DNA from: Pratylenchus scribneri
Taxonomy: Eukaryota > Nematoda > Chromadorea > Rhabditida > Pratylenchidae
Reading direction: 5' to 3'
Assembly (NCBI GenBank): GCA_030063045.1
Contig: JAQSEB010000065.1
Span: forward strand, 248,001-312,000
DNA length: 64,000 nucleotides
Under the pieces are notes generated by a model. The model saw only the letters and a list, made by a program, of their open reading frames with translations. It was not told the DNA's origin and searched no databases. The position numbers and the translations under genes were made by a program. Numbering within the stretch: position 1 is the first letter of the stretch; each line of letters opens with the position of its first letter. Positions 1-12,027 of the stretch are shown here, in pieces.

Positions 1-65
1 GTGAGCCTAAAAAATGGAAATAGTTTTTAAATTAAATTTTAATTAATTTTTTGCTTCCAAGAAAT

Positions 66-1002
66 ATGGCTATAAAATACCGAAAAATATTCTACAATTT
101 TATTCATAAATTACAGTTGCAATTATTCCATCTGCTCAAAAATGTAATCATTGAACATAATGGCAGTGCATTGAATGAATTGTACAAATATTTTGTGGAA
201 CAAATGAGAACAAATGTGATTGGATTGACAGTAAGTTTTTTTTCTTATCAAAAATACTTCGAAAAATTATTACAAATTGAAAATAATTTTTAAATCATTT
301 TTTGGATAATTTTTATATTTTTTAAAGCATATATTTTATTTTATTCACTAATTAAAAATTATTTTGCAGATTTTGCAAACATTCAAAGCCGATCAAACTT
401 CGAAATATTCATTGAGAAATTGGGCAAAAGTGCGCAAAGCGATGATGCCAATGCATCAGGCAAAATATGATTTGGACATTTTGAGGGAATATGCACAGAA
501 GAAAATTTTTGATTATCGAGGAATGCAGGAAAGATTGAAGAAATTTGGTAAATAATTTTAATTTATTTATTTAATTTGTCCAAAAAATTTGAAATTTTGT
601 CTTTTGAAAATTTTTATATTTTTTAAGAAAAAAATTAATTAATAAAATAATTTAATTTTAAATAATTTATCCTCTTTTTGGTTTTGATTTAATTAATTAA
701 ATAAAATTAATTCTATAGAAAATACTAATTCGGAGAAAAACAAAATTTTAATTGCACAATTTCAACAAAGAATTTTAATTTAAAAAATTTTTTCAGACGA
801 AAAAATCCAAAACAAAATCAACGATTGCGTTCCAAACATGGAAGATGTTCACAAGTTGAAAGAGGTACGAGGCGATGAACAAGATGGCCAAAAAGAAAAT
901 GTGATGGATTTGAAAAAGGCCGTAAAAATGGCACAAAAACCACCGCCACATTTAATGGCAGCAACAAAAGGAAATAATAAGGCGGTAAAAGGAAGATGTT
1001 AA
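66..1002 (+). CDS. Small helical protein, weakly BAR-like, unknown
   Basis: Three exons read in phase: 66-230, 370-547, 797-1002, giving 182 residues. Donors are GTAAGT and GTAAAT, acceptors TTTTGCAG and TTTTTCAG. ATG at 66 follows a possible acceptor (CCAAG at 57-61), and the window opens with GTGAGC, itself donor-like, so more 5' exons may lie outside. The middle part is rich in K, R, E and Q with long predicted helices (for example around KVRKAMMPMHQAKYDLDIL), reminiscent of the curved helical bundles of BAR domains, but the match is only an impression. The C-terminal 60 residues are lysine-rich and probably disordered. No signal peptide or membrane segment is seen. Function is not assigned. 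Confidence 0.62.
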
Positions 1003-2269
1003 TGAACAAATACATTTGGGAAAGATATAAGATAATTTACTGTTGAAATATTAATTGAAATCTTTGTAAATTTTTTTACATTTTTTTATTTGGATATTTG
1101 TAAATTCTGTTACATTTTTTGATGTTTTGAATTCTTTGTAAATTTTGTGATAATTTTTTTATTTTTGATAAATTTTTTCCTCATAAATATAAAAATTATT
1201 TATTGGAAGTTAAAAGACTAATAATATTGTAGCAATTATCTTTGAAAATTTTTACATTAACATCTGGGGATCTTATGAGAAACAAAATTTGAAATGAAAT
1301 TTGTTGTTTGAACCTAATTAGCTTCAATTTCATTTTTACTGCTTATTTTAAAAGTGAATTAGATTTTTAAATAAATTTGATTTGATAATAAACAGAAAAT
1401 ACCTTTAAGCAAATTCAATAATAATTTAAAACCAAAGTCCTTCCCCATATTATATTCGTCAGTTGTTTAATAGCCAAAAGCTCTGTTGCCAGCTGTGGTC
1501 GATGATTTGGGTTTCATTTTGTGTCCCAATTCAATTTCCCTCCATTCTCGCCCTTTCCACCATCGTCCGTCCGAGAATGATCGGCCATGAGACGGCTGAC
1601 CACTTTCTCGCCCCAAAGCCAACCTTCCCCTTTTCATAGTCCTCACTCCTCATTCATCGTCGGGTTTTGCCCTTCACACATCATTCCGCCCCGATCCAAT
1701 TCAATCCCAAACCAACCACCCCATTTTCAATCCCATCTAACAAATCATCCGTACATTGCCCAATATCAATATTTTATAATTTTTTCCGCGCATTTATAAG
1801 CAGTTTTCCGATACTCAAAAGCCCTGCGGCACAACGCCCAACTGGCTGTATGATTTGATTTGCTTTTTCGTTTTGTGTCCTATTTAATTTCTTTCATTCC
1901 TTGCTTTTCCTTCATGGTCAGAGAATGATCATCATTCACCATAAAGAAGACTAACCATCACTTGTCTCGTTTATATCCCTTTTTGAAAAGTGCTTGGTCA
2001 CCCTATGGGTCATCAGGTTTAGGGTTGGGATCATTCAGGGATATATGTTGGGGATTGGATTAGGATGATGCAAAAATCTTTTCAAATGTGTCCTATGGCT
2101 TTATTGGTGATGAGTAATGACCATTCATTCGGGTAAGACAAAGATTTTGGCAGACACATATAGAGACTATGGACATAAAACTCATAAATTCTAAAATAGT
2201 GTAAGAAGTGTGATGTTTTGAGACAAGCAAAACATTCACATTCTTACTTTTCAATTTTCAAAACATTTC
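1003..2269. other. Intergenic, AT-rich with one CT-rich dispersed repeat
   Basis: No coding exon can be supported. About 1505-1765 is a GC-richer, pyrimidine-rich segment that recurs at 4918-5150, with a third degenerate copy around 1855-1965. About 1985-2120 resembles a small repeat found again in globin intron 5 near 50810-50930 (shared pattern of GGTCATC followed by ATCATTCAGGGAT-like text). Confidence 0.6.
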
Positions 2270-2737
2270 TTAATTGCTGCTTGTCTCAGCAATGCAATTC
2301 CCAAGCCAATCAAAAGGTAAAGGGACCAGTGAAGGATTAAGGGAAAGGCCGGCAACAGCCATTCTCCCTTCCAATCTTCCCAACGTCCGCTGAAAAGAGC
2401 GCACGTACAATGGCCTTGAGATTTTGATATCAAAAAATTTTAAGCTAATTTAACTTATTATAATTTTTAATTATTATTTCCTATCATAAAGAACAAAAGA
2501 TTTTAATCAAAATAATTTATTTGTTTTTTATGTTCCTTTCTTTTTGAAAAGATTGTCTCATGCATACCAATATTCTTGCCAATTCCTCTCATTTTGAATA
2601 TTCCTTTCAGCTTCAATTGAAAGACCCCAACCATAGGCATCCAACTTGTCGATGGATAAAAATTTGGCTGCCACAAAATAGCCAGAATTGCTATCATCAG
2701 CCTTGCACAACTGTCGAAACAGTGGCCTTGCCATCAT
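2270..2737 (-). CDS. Hypothetical small protein, two exons
   Basis: On the minus strand exons 2737-2568 and 2414-2270 join in phase 2 (donor GTATGC, acceptor ATCTCAAG) to give about 104 residues ending at TAA. The first exon reads MMARPLFRQLCKADD and continues with aromatic-rich sequence including SIDKLDAYGWG; the second contains NPSLVPLPFDW. A competing frame of the second exon is also open and strongly hydrophobic, so the choice rests on phase alone. The frame upstream of the start has a stop, so the model may be complete or may have a further 5' exon. No family is recognised. It could be noncoding. Confidence 0.3.
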
Positions 2738-2794
2738 AGGACAAAATAGCGGTGAAAAGCACGCCGACTAATGTGACGTAACTAAAATAATTGA

Positions 2795-2890
2795 ATAAAA
2801 TTTATTAATTCCGCTTATTTTGATTTTATTTATTCCGCCTATTCTGATTTGTTTTATTAACATTTTATTCCGCTTGTTTTACTAACATTC
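2795..2890. repeat. Degenerate inverted copies of the 23/24-bp array unit
   Basis: Three or four units reading ATTCCGCTTATTTT, ATTCCGCCTATTCT and ATTCCGCTTGTTTT are the reverse complement of the core GGCGGAATTATTCT that makes up the arrays at 11.35-12.03 kb and 26.8-27.3 kb. Confidence 0.55.
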
Positions 2891-3357
2891 CCATTTCTTT
2901 AACTTACTTTGTTCATATGCTTTAGCGGGCAGTTGAATTCTGTCCTTATAACCAAATTCCGCCATGACAGACTTTAAAAAAGAAATTTTTGGGTTCTTTT
3001 CCATTATGTGTCATCTAGCAAAAATGATGAAAATCGCATCCTATGGGTAATTTTCTTGAAGAATACAAACTGACTATCATGAGTTTGGTAAGAAAAATTC
3101 AACTTTTACAAAGAAAAATAAAAGTAGGAATTGATATTTTTTATTAGATATATATCTATTGCGTTATATCTCAACAAGCTGAATCAAATCGTACTCTTTT
3201 TATAAAGTCAAATTGAAATAAGGTGAAATTAAATGCCAATATATCTTACTAAACTAAATATTTTTAACCATAATTTGCCAATACAGTAATTGATTACCAT
3301 AAAAATGGCGCCATTAGAATTAGATAGCTAAGCTATATCATTTTTGCTATTATATTT

Positions 3358-4193
3358 CTATGTTAAAATTTCCACCAAATAAGGCATTGGTCCGTCTTTT
3401 GCTTTTTGTGGTAAAAGTCGACAAAATTTTGCCAAGAAGTAGGAAATGACAATGTATATTAGATTCGTAACCTACTTTAAAAAATAACCTTAGAACACGA
3501 TTTTCTGATCCATACTAGGAATGGGTTCGATGTTTAAAAATTTTCGAAATCGAAAATCGACATTTCGTAGAGGCAAAAATTTTTCGAAATCGAAAAACAA
3601 CATTTCAGTACTATAAATGAAGGAAAATCGACTGAATCGAAAAAGGAAAATTGACATTGAATCGAAAAATCGAATCCAACCTTGATCCATAACGGAAAAG
3701 AAAATTTTTAAACTTACTATTATTTTATTATTGAAGAATGAAATTAATTCATCTTCAATAATATTAGCAAGCAAAATTTCATTGTTAATTGTTTGAGGCA
3801 TATCCCACATTTGGTCTCGACTTAAATTTAATTTTTTATAAATTTTTTCTTACAAATATTCCCAATTTTTTTTTGTTTTTTCTATAAATTTATATTTTAT
3901 TTTACATTTTTTGATAATTTTTCTCAAAACTATTACTATATCAATTTATTTCAAATTTAAAATTGTCTTTAAATTAGAAATATTCATTTTTTTAAATTTT
4001 CTTTTGTTTTGTATTTTTTAAAAATTTTTAGCTGATGAATACCTTTTCCTTGTTCGCATTGGCAATTCTCTATTGCGAACAATATGCATTTCTGTTATCA
4101 ATGAAAATGTTGAAGCATCATTCGAATGCTTTCCTTTAGCATTTTCATCAATATTGTAATAGTGTTTTCGAAAGGCATCTATTCTTGTCCATA
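3358..4193 (-). CDS. Hypothetical protein, 5'-incomplete, three exons
   Basis: Minus-strand exons 4193-4043, 3820-3718 and 3471-3358 connect with matching phases (2, then 0) through donors GTATTC and GTAAGT and acceptors ending TTTAAG and AGTAG, and end at TAG (3360-3358). The readable protein is about 122 residues. Its first exon contains WTRIDAFRKHYYNID and is basic at its end (PMRTRKSRDQ); the second is acidic and leucine-rich (ILLANIIEDELISFF); the last holds a hydrophobic stretch (LIYIVISYFLAKF) that might be a membrane helix. No start codon is found; the 27-bp minisatellite lies directly upstream, so a first exon would have to be beyond 4.9 kb. Intron 2 carries a TTCGAAATCGAAAA-type low-complexity repeat. 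No family is recognised. Confidence 0.42.
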
Positions 4194-4323
4194 CTTAAAT
4201 ATTAAAATTTAATTATAAAAAATTGTATATAGTATTATAAATTTTAACAATATTAAATTACTTTAAGAAACATGTATTCGTTCTTATAAACTTTATTTTT
4301 AATTTTCCCTAATATTTTTTATC

Positions 4324-4910
4324 TTTGTTTTCTCCAAACATTTGAATGTTTTTGTTTTTTTTTCCAAATATTTGAATGTTTATCTTTTCTCCAAACATTT
4401 GACTGTTTTTGTTTCTTCAAGCATTTGAATGTTTTTGTTTTCTCCAATAATTTGAATGTTTTTGTTTTCTCCAAACATTTGAATGTTTTTGTTTTCTCCA
4501 AACATTTGAATATTTTTGTTTTCTCCAATAATTATTTGAATGTTTTTGTTTTCTCCAAAGATTTGAATGTTTATGTTTTCTCCAATGTTTTGTTTTCCCC
4601 AAACATTTTATTTTTTTGTTTCCCAAACTGTGTTTTTGTTTCCCAAACATTTGAATGTTTTTGTTTCTTCAAACATTTGAATGTTTTTGTTTTCTCCAAT
4701 AATTTGAATGTTTTTGTTTTCTCTAAACACTTGAATGTTTTTGTTTTCTCCAAACATTTGAATGTTTTTGTTTTCTCCAAGCATTTGAAAGTTTTTGTTT
4801 TCTAACATTCGAATGTTTTTGTTTTCTCCAAACATTTGAATGTTTTTGTTTTCCCCAAACATTTTATTTTTTTGTTTCCCAGTGTTTTTGTTTCCCCAAA
4901 CATTTGAATG
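4324..4910. repeat. 27-bp minisatellite (TTTGAATGTTTTTGTTTTCTCC unit)
   Basis: About twenty imperfect tandem units of TTTGAATG TTTTTG TTTTCTCC AAACA. Because the period is divisible by three, both strands stay open for more than 100 codons, with a nonapeptide repeat LNVFVFSKH on the plus strand. These frames are an artefact of the repeat, not genes. Units vary by small deletions (TTTCCCAAAC variants near 4590-4660 and 4850-4900). Confidence 0.9.
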
Positions 4911-4917
4911 CGGTTGG

Positions 4918-5150
4918 CCGGATGATTTGTCAAAATACCTCATTCTCACCCTTTCCGCCATCGTCCTTCTCTGAGATAGAATGATCACCAATAAAACGGC
5001 TGACCACTTTTCCCCATTCTCATAATCCTCACTCCTCATCCTCATACTCATTCATCGTCGGGTTTTGCCCTTCACACCTCCTTCCGTCCCCCCGATCCAA
5101 TTCAATCCCCATCCATATTCAACCAACAAATCATCCGTACATTTGCCCAA
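4918..5150. repeat. Dispersed CT-rich repeat, second copy
   Basis: Shares an ordered series of blocks with 1505-1765: CATCGTCC, GAATGATC, CGGCTGACCACTTT, TCCTCACTCCTCAT, CATCGTCGGGTTTTGCCC, CGATCCAATTCAATCCC and AACAAATCATCCGTACAT. Same orientation, 3.4 kb apart. It reads as a duplicated noncoding segment. Confidence 0.7.
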
Positions 5151-5865
5151 CACCAACACCCCCATTCACCTTCCTCCGTCCATTTCCTCCTCCTCCACTT
5201 CCCCCAATTGACCAATTTTAGCGCATTGCTCAAGTGTTTTCGACGGGGCACAACATATTTATGTGATGCAAATGTGATGGAATGTAAATGTACACATTCC
5301 ATTTATGTTAGCCATTTGCATGCAATGGCCTCTTGACAAAAAAAATTTTATTGAGCATTTTGCGCGCCCCTCATTTTGTATTCATTCTTAATCCCGACAA
5401 AAAGATTTCCATAATAATGAATATTTTTTGATTAAATAAATAGCTAATTCTAAACTATAAATAAGGAAATGCACATTTCGTCCAAAAAATGGCTATAAAA
5501 AATGAGACTTATTTCCTTTATCCATTTAGTAATTCTTAGAATATTTTAATGAGTTTTGTCTTCAGTTGGTTTATAAAATAAAATTTTGTGTTAAAAATAC
5601 GTGCTTATCCCTAAATTATTTAGTGTGTATATATTTTAATTAATAAATTGAAATATTTTATCAAGAGAATTTTATTAATTTACTACAAATTGTTTAACCA
5701 TATTTTATGAATGCGCGAATTCATTACCATATTTATTCAGTATTCTTTTTTTTCAATATTTTTTACTTATGTAAAAATCAGAATTTTTTAATTTGTTTAT
5801 TATTAATTCATTCAAATTAATACTTTTTTAAATCGTTATGTATTTTATATTTTTTTTTTTGTAAT

Positions 5866-7745
5866 TTATTTTTCTTCTGTGATTCCTCCTTCCAATTTGA
5901 TCCCATCATTTTGCGGCCCAATTTCGCATTGGAAATTGCGTTTAGGATTCGGGAAAAATGGGGCACAGCAACAGCGACAAACATTTTCCTTGTCCCCTTT
6001 TTTATTTTGGCTGAAAAATTAAAAAATTATAAAATTTTTAATATTTGGCCACTTTGTTTGCGGAAGGCAATTCAAAAATTGAATATTGTTGACAAAAGTT
6101 ACCTGAAAAATATTTAATAATTTTAAATTAACAATTTTTACCATTGAATCACTGACATTTGGCAGTGAAATTGTTGGGTTCGGCCAAAAATTGCATCCTC
6201 CCAATTTTTGAGTAAATTTACATGAATTACTTTGGTCCACTTCGGGGCAAAGACGTTCGGCCACAAAAAGTGCATTTATTGAGGATGGATTTCCCCTTGA
6301 ATATTTTGGTAAAATTTAATTAAAATTAATTAATTGAACATTGATATCCTCTTAATTTTTTTTAGTTTATAAATAATTTAAAAAAAGAAAATTTAATTTT
6401 AAATAGAAAAAATTGCAAATACCAAAAAGGGATTAAATATTTTGGACAATAATGACGAATAAACGACTCGCTTATATAGAATGACCCAATTCCCTGGGGG
6501 AATATCGAATGGGAAGCAGGCAATAGGAGGAAATAAAACTAAAGCAGCGACACTGTCTATCGCCATTACACCCATTTCTCTACATTTTTCCCCCACAGTG
6601 AGAAAAAGAAAACCCCCCACCGATTGAATGGCTGCTTTTTAATTTTTGGGCCATATAATTCAACTATAAAATAACTGAAATGATTGAGTCTCCTCTACAA
6701 AATACTTTTTAAAAATTTAATTAAAGAAAATTTTTATTTTTTTATGTAAAATAGAAAAAGTGGTACTTTTCGGTTGGTTATCTACATATGTCCAGCAGAT
6801 TGAAAAAATTTTTAGATTCTTATTTTTTTATTCATATTTAATTGTGAAGCAATGAAAAAACATGATTTTAGTAGGTGATTTTAGGGTTGACAAATTTTGT
6901 GGGCAACATAGGTGGGGGTGAAAAATCTGGATATAGATAACCGAAAAAGAACCAAAATATCCTTTATTTCTATCACAATTTCTAAAATTATTCTTATAAA
7001 TTAATAATCCCCAGCAAACCTGCGTGAACATTTTCTGCCGCAACTTTGTTGATAACTTTGCCAAATTTTACAAATTAATTCAATTCCTCATATAAATACC
7101 TGCAATATCCACATTGTTCTTTGCTAATTGTGGCCTCCCTCAAATATTCCACCACATTTGAGAATGCTTGACCCCATCTTTCGCGCAATAATTTGTAGAA
7201 AATATGCGTTCGGCAACCCTTCCTCCCGGACAGCAATTGATCAAAATAGGAACGTTGCCAGAGGGGATTGTCACCTTTCAGCCAAATACCTGTCAATTAT
7301 AGATTAATTTCACGAAAAATAATAAAAAAATATTTTTGAGCTGGAATTTTTTACTTTATTTAATTTTTATTTTTAATTAATTTTTAATTAAATTAAATTT
7401 TCTAATTAGTAACCTTCCAGCCAAATGACTAAAAAATTAAAATTTTTCTTTAAAAATAAAAAATTTATTTTTAAAATTTTTTGGTTAAATTTATTTTTTT
7501 TAATTTAAATTATTTTTTTGTTTTAATTTAATCCTTTAAATTATTATTTTATTATTTATTTTTTCTAAATTTACATGGTCCCCAATCGCCCCATTCCTCG
7601 CAATTTTCAGCCTGAGCCGCATTGCTAAACATTGAAACTAGTTGGGTATCTAAAATTTAAATTAATTTATATTTAAATTTTAAAATTAAAATTTACCTCC
7701 AAATTGAATCAAAATTACAATAGAAAAAAGGAAAAATAAAATCAT
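5866..7745 (-). CDS. Secreted cysteine-rich protein with WGDWGPC motif
   Basis: Seven minus-strand exons: 7745-7697, 7649-7575, 7289-7100, 7055-7020, 6295-6142, 6102-6053, 6010-5866, all phase-consistent, 232 residues. The first exon is a signal peptide (MILFFLFSIVILIQFG) with no other candidate start. Next comes CEEWGDWGPC, like the opening of a thrombospondin type 1 repeat, then a conserved-looking block (WLKGDNPLWQRSYFDQLL), paired cysteines (CGYC, SCGRKC), CPEVDQSNSCKF, CNFWPN and a late cluster CRCCCAPFF. The layout matches a nematode-specific family of extracellular Cys-rich proteins as I remember it; the biochemical role is unknown. Acceptors for exons 4 and 5 end AAAG and CAAG. The exon 5/6 donor choice (GTAAAA) is supported by the frame of the later CCC cluster. 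Confidence 0.8.
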
Positions 7746-9012
7746 TTTAATTTTCCTTTACTTTGTAAATTCTTTATAAATTGGATAGTAAAATTTCGTC
7801 AAAATTTCAACTCACTGTCAAATGTAAAATATGCTTCAATGGGTAATAAAAATTTGCGCAAAATCGGCGGTCTCTGCAAATGGAGATGACTGCATAGATA
7901 AACCGGTTCAGCATATGTCCTTTTATAACAAAATTTGAATTTACAATTTTGTTTTAATTTAAAGGCCAATCCTCTAAAGAATTTCATTTAGCATATTCAT
8001 AAATTGAATCTAAATTTACTAATTAAGCCAAAAAATTCATATAATTAATGGAGAATATCAAATATTTATTATTAATATTTTTTTGTATTAAAAACATTAG
8101 TTTATTCAGCTCAAATCTTCTTATACTTTTAATTAATATATCTTAATCAGTTATTTTTGATTATCGATGGCCAGATTTTTTACAAAATTAATGATCCCCA
8201 TTTGGATAATTAGGATAGGGTTAGGGATATGCGATTTGATAATCAATCCCAATTTGTGACCTTAACCTTAAAGCTTAACCCCAAGACCCGATAACTTAAT
8301 AAAATGGTCACTTACATTTTACCGAGTTGACTCTTAAAAAATTTGAGATGACAGATAATTAAGAAGTTCCAAATCTTAATCTCTTTATTTTTATTAATAC
8401 CTTTCTTTAAAGCCCGATGACATCAAAAATCAAATTCGATTTTACCTTTTTTCAATTTCCATTTTTTATTCAATCCAAAAAAGTTTACCTTTTCTCAATT
8501 CCATTTTTTATTCAATCCAAAAGTTGTTGGAATTAATCCAATAGATGAGATTATTTACGCGGATATCTCCGAAATGCGCAAAGCTTTTCCATCGAACATG
8601 GTGGAATATGTTGAAAGCAGGAAATAAAGATCCCCCGAGGAGGAAGATCCATATCTCGCCGAATATAGAGAGAAATGAATGATGCCGAAAAGAGTGCCGC
8701 AGCTTTGCATAATAACAAATTCGGGAATTGAGAATGGCGAGATTGTGAAGAAGAAGAAGGGCGGCGCACATTTTGATCGCACATTCTTGTTGTTTTCCCT
8801 GCCACGCATTTGCATGTGCAATTTGCAGCCATGCGGGCAGCTGTCCAGCTTGCCCGAATGCCAATAATTGTTGACCCAATTTCCCCCTCCCCTCCCTCTC
8901 TTGGTTTCATTTAGCTCATTTCCATTCTCCAATTCCAAATATGAATATGATCCTCTCCCTTTCTCCATCGAATTTATTCTCCTCCTCCAATCTAATTTAA
9001 ATATGTTATTTT
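7746..9012. other. Intergenic, no supported gene
   Basis: Mostly AT-rich. Around 8510-8900 there is a GC-richer island with several overlapping open frames on both strands (one minus frame of 182 codons runs into the hAT element and is therefore not credible as a whole). A minus-strand stretch 7920-7801 with an acceptor-like TATAAAAG and a GTGAGT donor could be a noncoding 5' exon of the secreted gene at 5.9-7.7 kb. Confidence 0.5.
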
Positions 9013-10233
9013 TAGGGTTAATTACCCGTTGACGGGTAGGGTAGTCGGGTAGGGTACCCGCAAGGATTTTGGGCAAATTACCCGACCCGTTACCCGTGCC
9101 CAATTACCCGCATTACCCATTACCCGCACCTTGACTACCCGACTACCCGCCTACCCGTAACCTTTTTTAGAGTCACCATTTGGGAACAAAATTGTTTACA
9201 ATTTCCCAGAAAAAAGTGTCACCAATAGATTCGGTTTGCTCAGTTGGTTAGTACTTGATTTACATTTTTTGGACTATGGTTCGAATCCTACCAAAGAAAA
9301 ATCATTTAATAAATAGTTTTTTTTGTTTAAAATGAATTAATTTGCCGAGAAAAAGTATTGAGAAAAATTTGATTATTTTTAGAAGCATAATATTTTTATT
9401 TTGCAAGTATAGGAGGGACTCCTGTGGTGGGAAAATTTTTAATATATTTTTTTAGTCTTTCTGGAAAAATGTCCTAAAGAATTCTATTCATAACATAAAA
9501 GCAAATATGGATAAATTGGAGTCAATTTTGCAGAAAAAAATTCCGTGTAAAAAACCTAGAAAAAATTTTTGCGCTCGCGCCTATCGGCGCTCGCAAAAAT
9601 TACTATAAAATTTTTTCTATCATAACTTTAAATTTCTAATTTTTTCATCTGAAACTAAAAATTATTTTTTAATAATCGTCAGCCGGTAGAATGATATATT
9701 AGATATTATCGTGCAAGAAAATTTTCAATAAAAATGCTCAATGTCCTTGATCCTTCCTCTGATTTTTCATGCTAAAAATTTTCTTTTATTCAACTAATAT
9801 GGCAAATTATTAAAAATCAGGTTTCAGAATCTGTTCAGCGCCTCAATTTACATCTAAAAAAAATCTTTTTTTTTAATTTAAATTTTTTTATTCATTAACA
9901 ATTTCTGAAATTTTTTGTCAAATTGCAGTGCATTCGCTTTCCATTGGCCAAAAAATTAAATAAAATTTGAAATGAAAAAGAATTGGATAATAATGAAATA
10001 GAAGAAAAATGAATTCTCACAGATTATGATATTTATTTTGCCGATTTTTTAAATTTTGTTTTTTGTTAAACAAATTTCGAAAAATTCCTTAACAAGGAAC
10101 GGGTAGGGTAGTACCCGCGGGTAATTTTCGAGCTTAGACTACCCGACCCGTTACCCGGACCCCAATTACCCGTATTACCCGTTACCCGCTTTTTCATTAC
10201 CCGCCCCCGGGGGTAATTAACCCTAGTTATTTT
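9005..10233. mobile_element. Non-autonomous hAT transposon, copy 1
   Basis: Element body 9013-10225 (1213 bp) has perfect 15-bp terminal inverted repeats TAGGGTTAATTACCC / GGGTAATTAACCCTA and an exact 8-bp target duplication GTTATTTT at 9005-9012 and 10226-10233. An 8-bp duplication with TAGGG ends is the hAT-superfamily signature. Both subterminal regions are packed with ACCCG/CGGGT motifs. No transposase is encoded, so it would depend on an enzyme elsewhere. The interior differs from copy 2 at 56.5 kb. Confidence 0.93.
9228..9295 (+). pseudogene. tRNA-like relic inside the hAT element
   Basis: An A-box-like TTTGCTCAGTTGGTTAGT and a B-box-like GGTTCGAATCC are spaced about as in a tRNA, followed by TACCA. 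The T-stem and D-stem do not pair well, so this is a decayed tRNA or the head of a tRNA-derived SINE, not a working tRNA. Confidence 0.55.
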
Positions 10234-11350
10234 CATTTAATTAGAGAGTTGTAATACCAAAATCTATCTAAGGTGAAAAGTAAATATAATTTGAATTGAA
10301 GCATTTTTAGGAATTTGTGGCATTTCTTCCTCAAAATAATAAGATTTGATTCAACTAATTTCGATTCCACAGTTTTAACTAGATTTCTCAAGTCAGTTTT
10401 AAACCATAATTTAGGCAAAATCTGGTATTCGATTTTTCACCAAAAATTTGATTTTCCATTTCAGATTTCTTCTATTTTTAGTTATTTTGGACAAGCATCC
10501 CAATTTCGGTTTGAAATTACATCGATTTTCTGAAAACGAAACCTGACATGAGAAACATTAATTTATATCTTAAAATGTTCCACAAATAATAATCCTTCCA
10601 AAATATTTAAAATTTTTTAATTAAAAGAGGGAATTATTTATAAGATCAACAATTAAATAATTAGCAAAAATTGCTAATATATGGTTGAGTGTGGCTAAAT
10701 CGGAAACATTTGCTACAATTTTTTCTGGTCGCCTTCAATTAGCTTGGAAGGAAGACACCCAGTCATTTAGACTTCCACCTCGACCTCACTAAAAAAAAGA
10801 AGGCATCACCCAGGGGATCGCACTTTTTTCGGCGGATCGTTCGGATCGGAAGATTATCACCTCAATTAAGTCGTTTCCCCAAACACACAATTCCTCCCTA
10901 TTCAAGCCAAAACGAGGATTTGGCGCAAAGGAGAGGAGGCTTTTATTGCTACTTTTAAGCTGCTGGCTGCAGCCTTTTAGCCCCACTTTTAGTTGATTTT
11001 TGGGCCGTCGAACCCTTTTCTTTCTTCTTATTCCTTAACTCGATCGAACGCATTAAATTTGGGGTTGGTGAAGGCTCAAATATGTGGCTTGGATGCGTTC
11101 TGCGTTCTGTCTCAATCTAAATTAAAGATGCTGCAGTGAAACAGAATATTTTATTTGATTTTACAACATTCTTCAATATTTTGTGCATTCCCAAAAATTT
11201 GTGATCCCAAATTTCTAATTAACGATGCAAAAAAGCCAAATGTAATTGATTATATTAATAGGAATTTATTTGATTTTTTAGTTGATTCATTCATTCAAAA
11301 TTATTTAGCTAATAATAATAAGAATAGGCCTAGGTATTTAGTCTTTAAAT
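10234..11350. other. Intergenic, no supported gene
   Basis: About 10300-10550 carries a TTTCGGTTTGAAATTACATCGATTTTCT-like repeat (split here: TTTCGGTTTGAAATT, then ATCGATTTTCT) seen again near 13000-13100 and 39490-39655. A GC-richer stretch 10720-11110 has short open frames on both strands without splice support. Confidence 0.5.
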
Positions 11351-12027
11351 AGGCGAAATTAAAACAGGCGGAATTATTCTAAGTTGACCAGGCGGAATTA
11401 TTCTAAATTATTCTAACTAAACAGGCGGAATTATTCTAACTAAACAGGCGGAATTATTCTAACTAAACAGGCGGAATTATTCTAACTAAACAGGCGGAAT
11501 TATTCTAACTAAACAGGCGGAATTATTCTAACTAAACAGGCGGAATTATTCTAACTAACCAGGCGGAATTATTCTAACTAACCAGGCGGAATTATTCTAA
11601 GTTGACCAGGCGGAATTATTCTAATTAAACAGGCGGAATTATTCTAACTAAACAGGCGGAATTATTCTAACTAAACAGGCGGAATTATTCTAACTAAACA
11701 GGCGGAATTATTCTAACTAACCAGGCGGAATTATTCTAAGTTGACCAGGCGGAATTATTCTAATTAAACAGGCGGAATTATTCTAACTAAACAGGCGGAA
11801 TTATTCTAACTAAACAGGCGGAATTATTCTAACTAAACAGGCGGAATTATTCTAAGTTGTCCAAGCGGAATTATTCTAACTAAACAGGCGGAATTATTCT
11901 AAGTTCACCAGGCGGAATTATTCTAAGTTGACCAGGCGGAATTATTCTAACTAAACAGGCGGAATTATTCTAACCAAAGAGGCGGAATTATTCTAGCTAA
12001 ACTTAAACAGGCGAACTTAAAATAGGC
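11351..12027. repeat. 23/24-bp tandem array, about 27 units
   Basis: Units read CAGGCGGAATTATTCTAACTAAA (23 bp) with interspersed 24-bp variants ending AAGTTGAC. The core GGCGGAATTATTCTAA is nearly invariant while the tail varies, with the GTTGACC variant recurring at intervals, hinting at higher-order amplification. It lies just upstream of the SAPCD2-like gene. A second array of the same unit lies in intron 11 of that gene. Confidence 0.95.

Noticed and set aside
4425..5051. Open frames of 126 (+) and 147 (-) codons with LNVFVFSKH / NKNIQMFGE repeats
   Set aside because: They are the 27-bp minisatellite read in frame; all frames stay open because 27 is a multiple of three.
8555..9103. 182-codon minus-strand frame
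   Set aside because: It begins inside the left end of hAT copy 1 and crosses its border, and has no splice or family support.
11351..12027. CRISPR-like look of the 23/24-bp array
   Set aside because: There are no unique spacers; units are contiguous, and the genome is eukaryotic.
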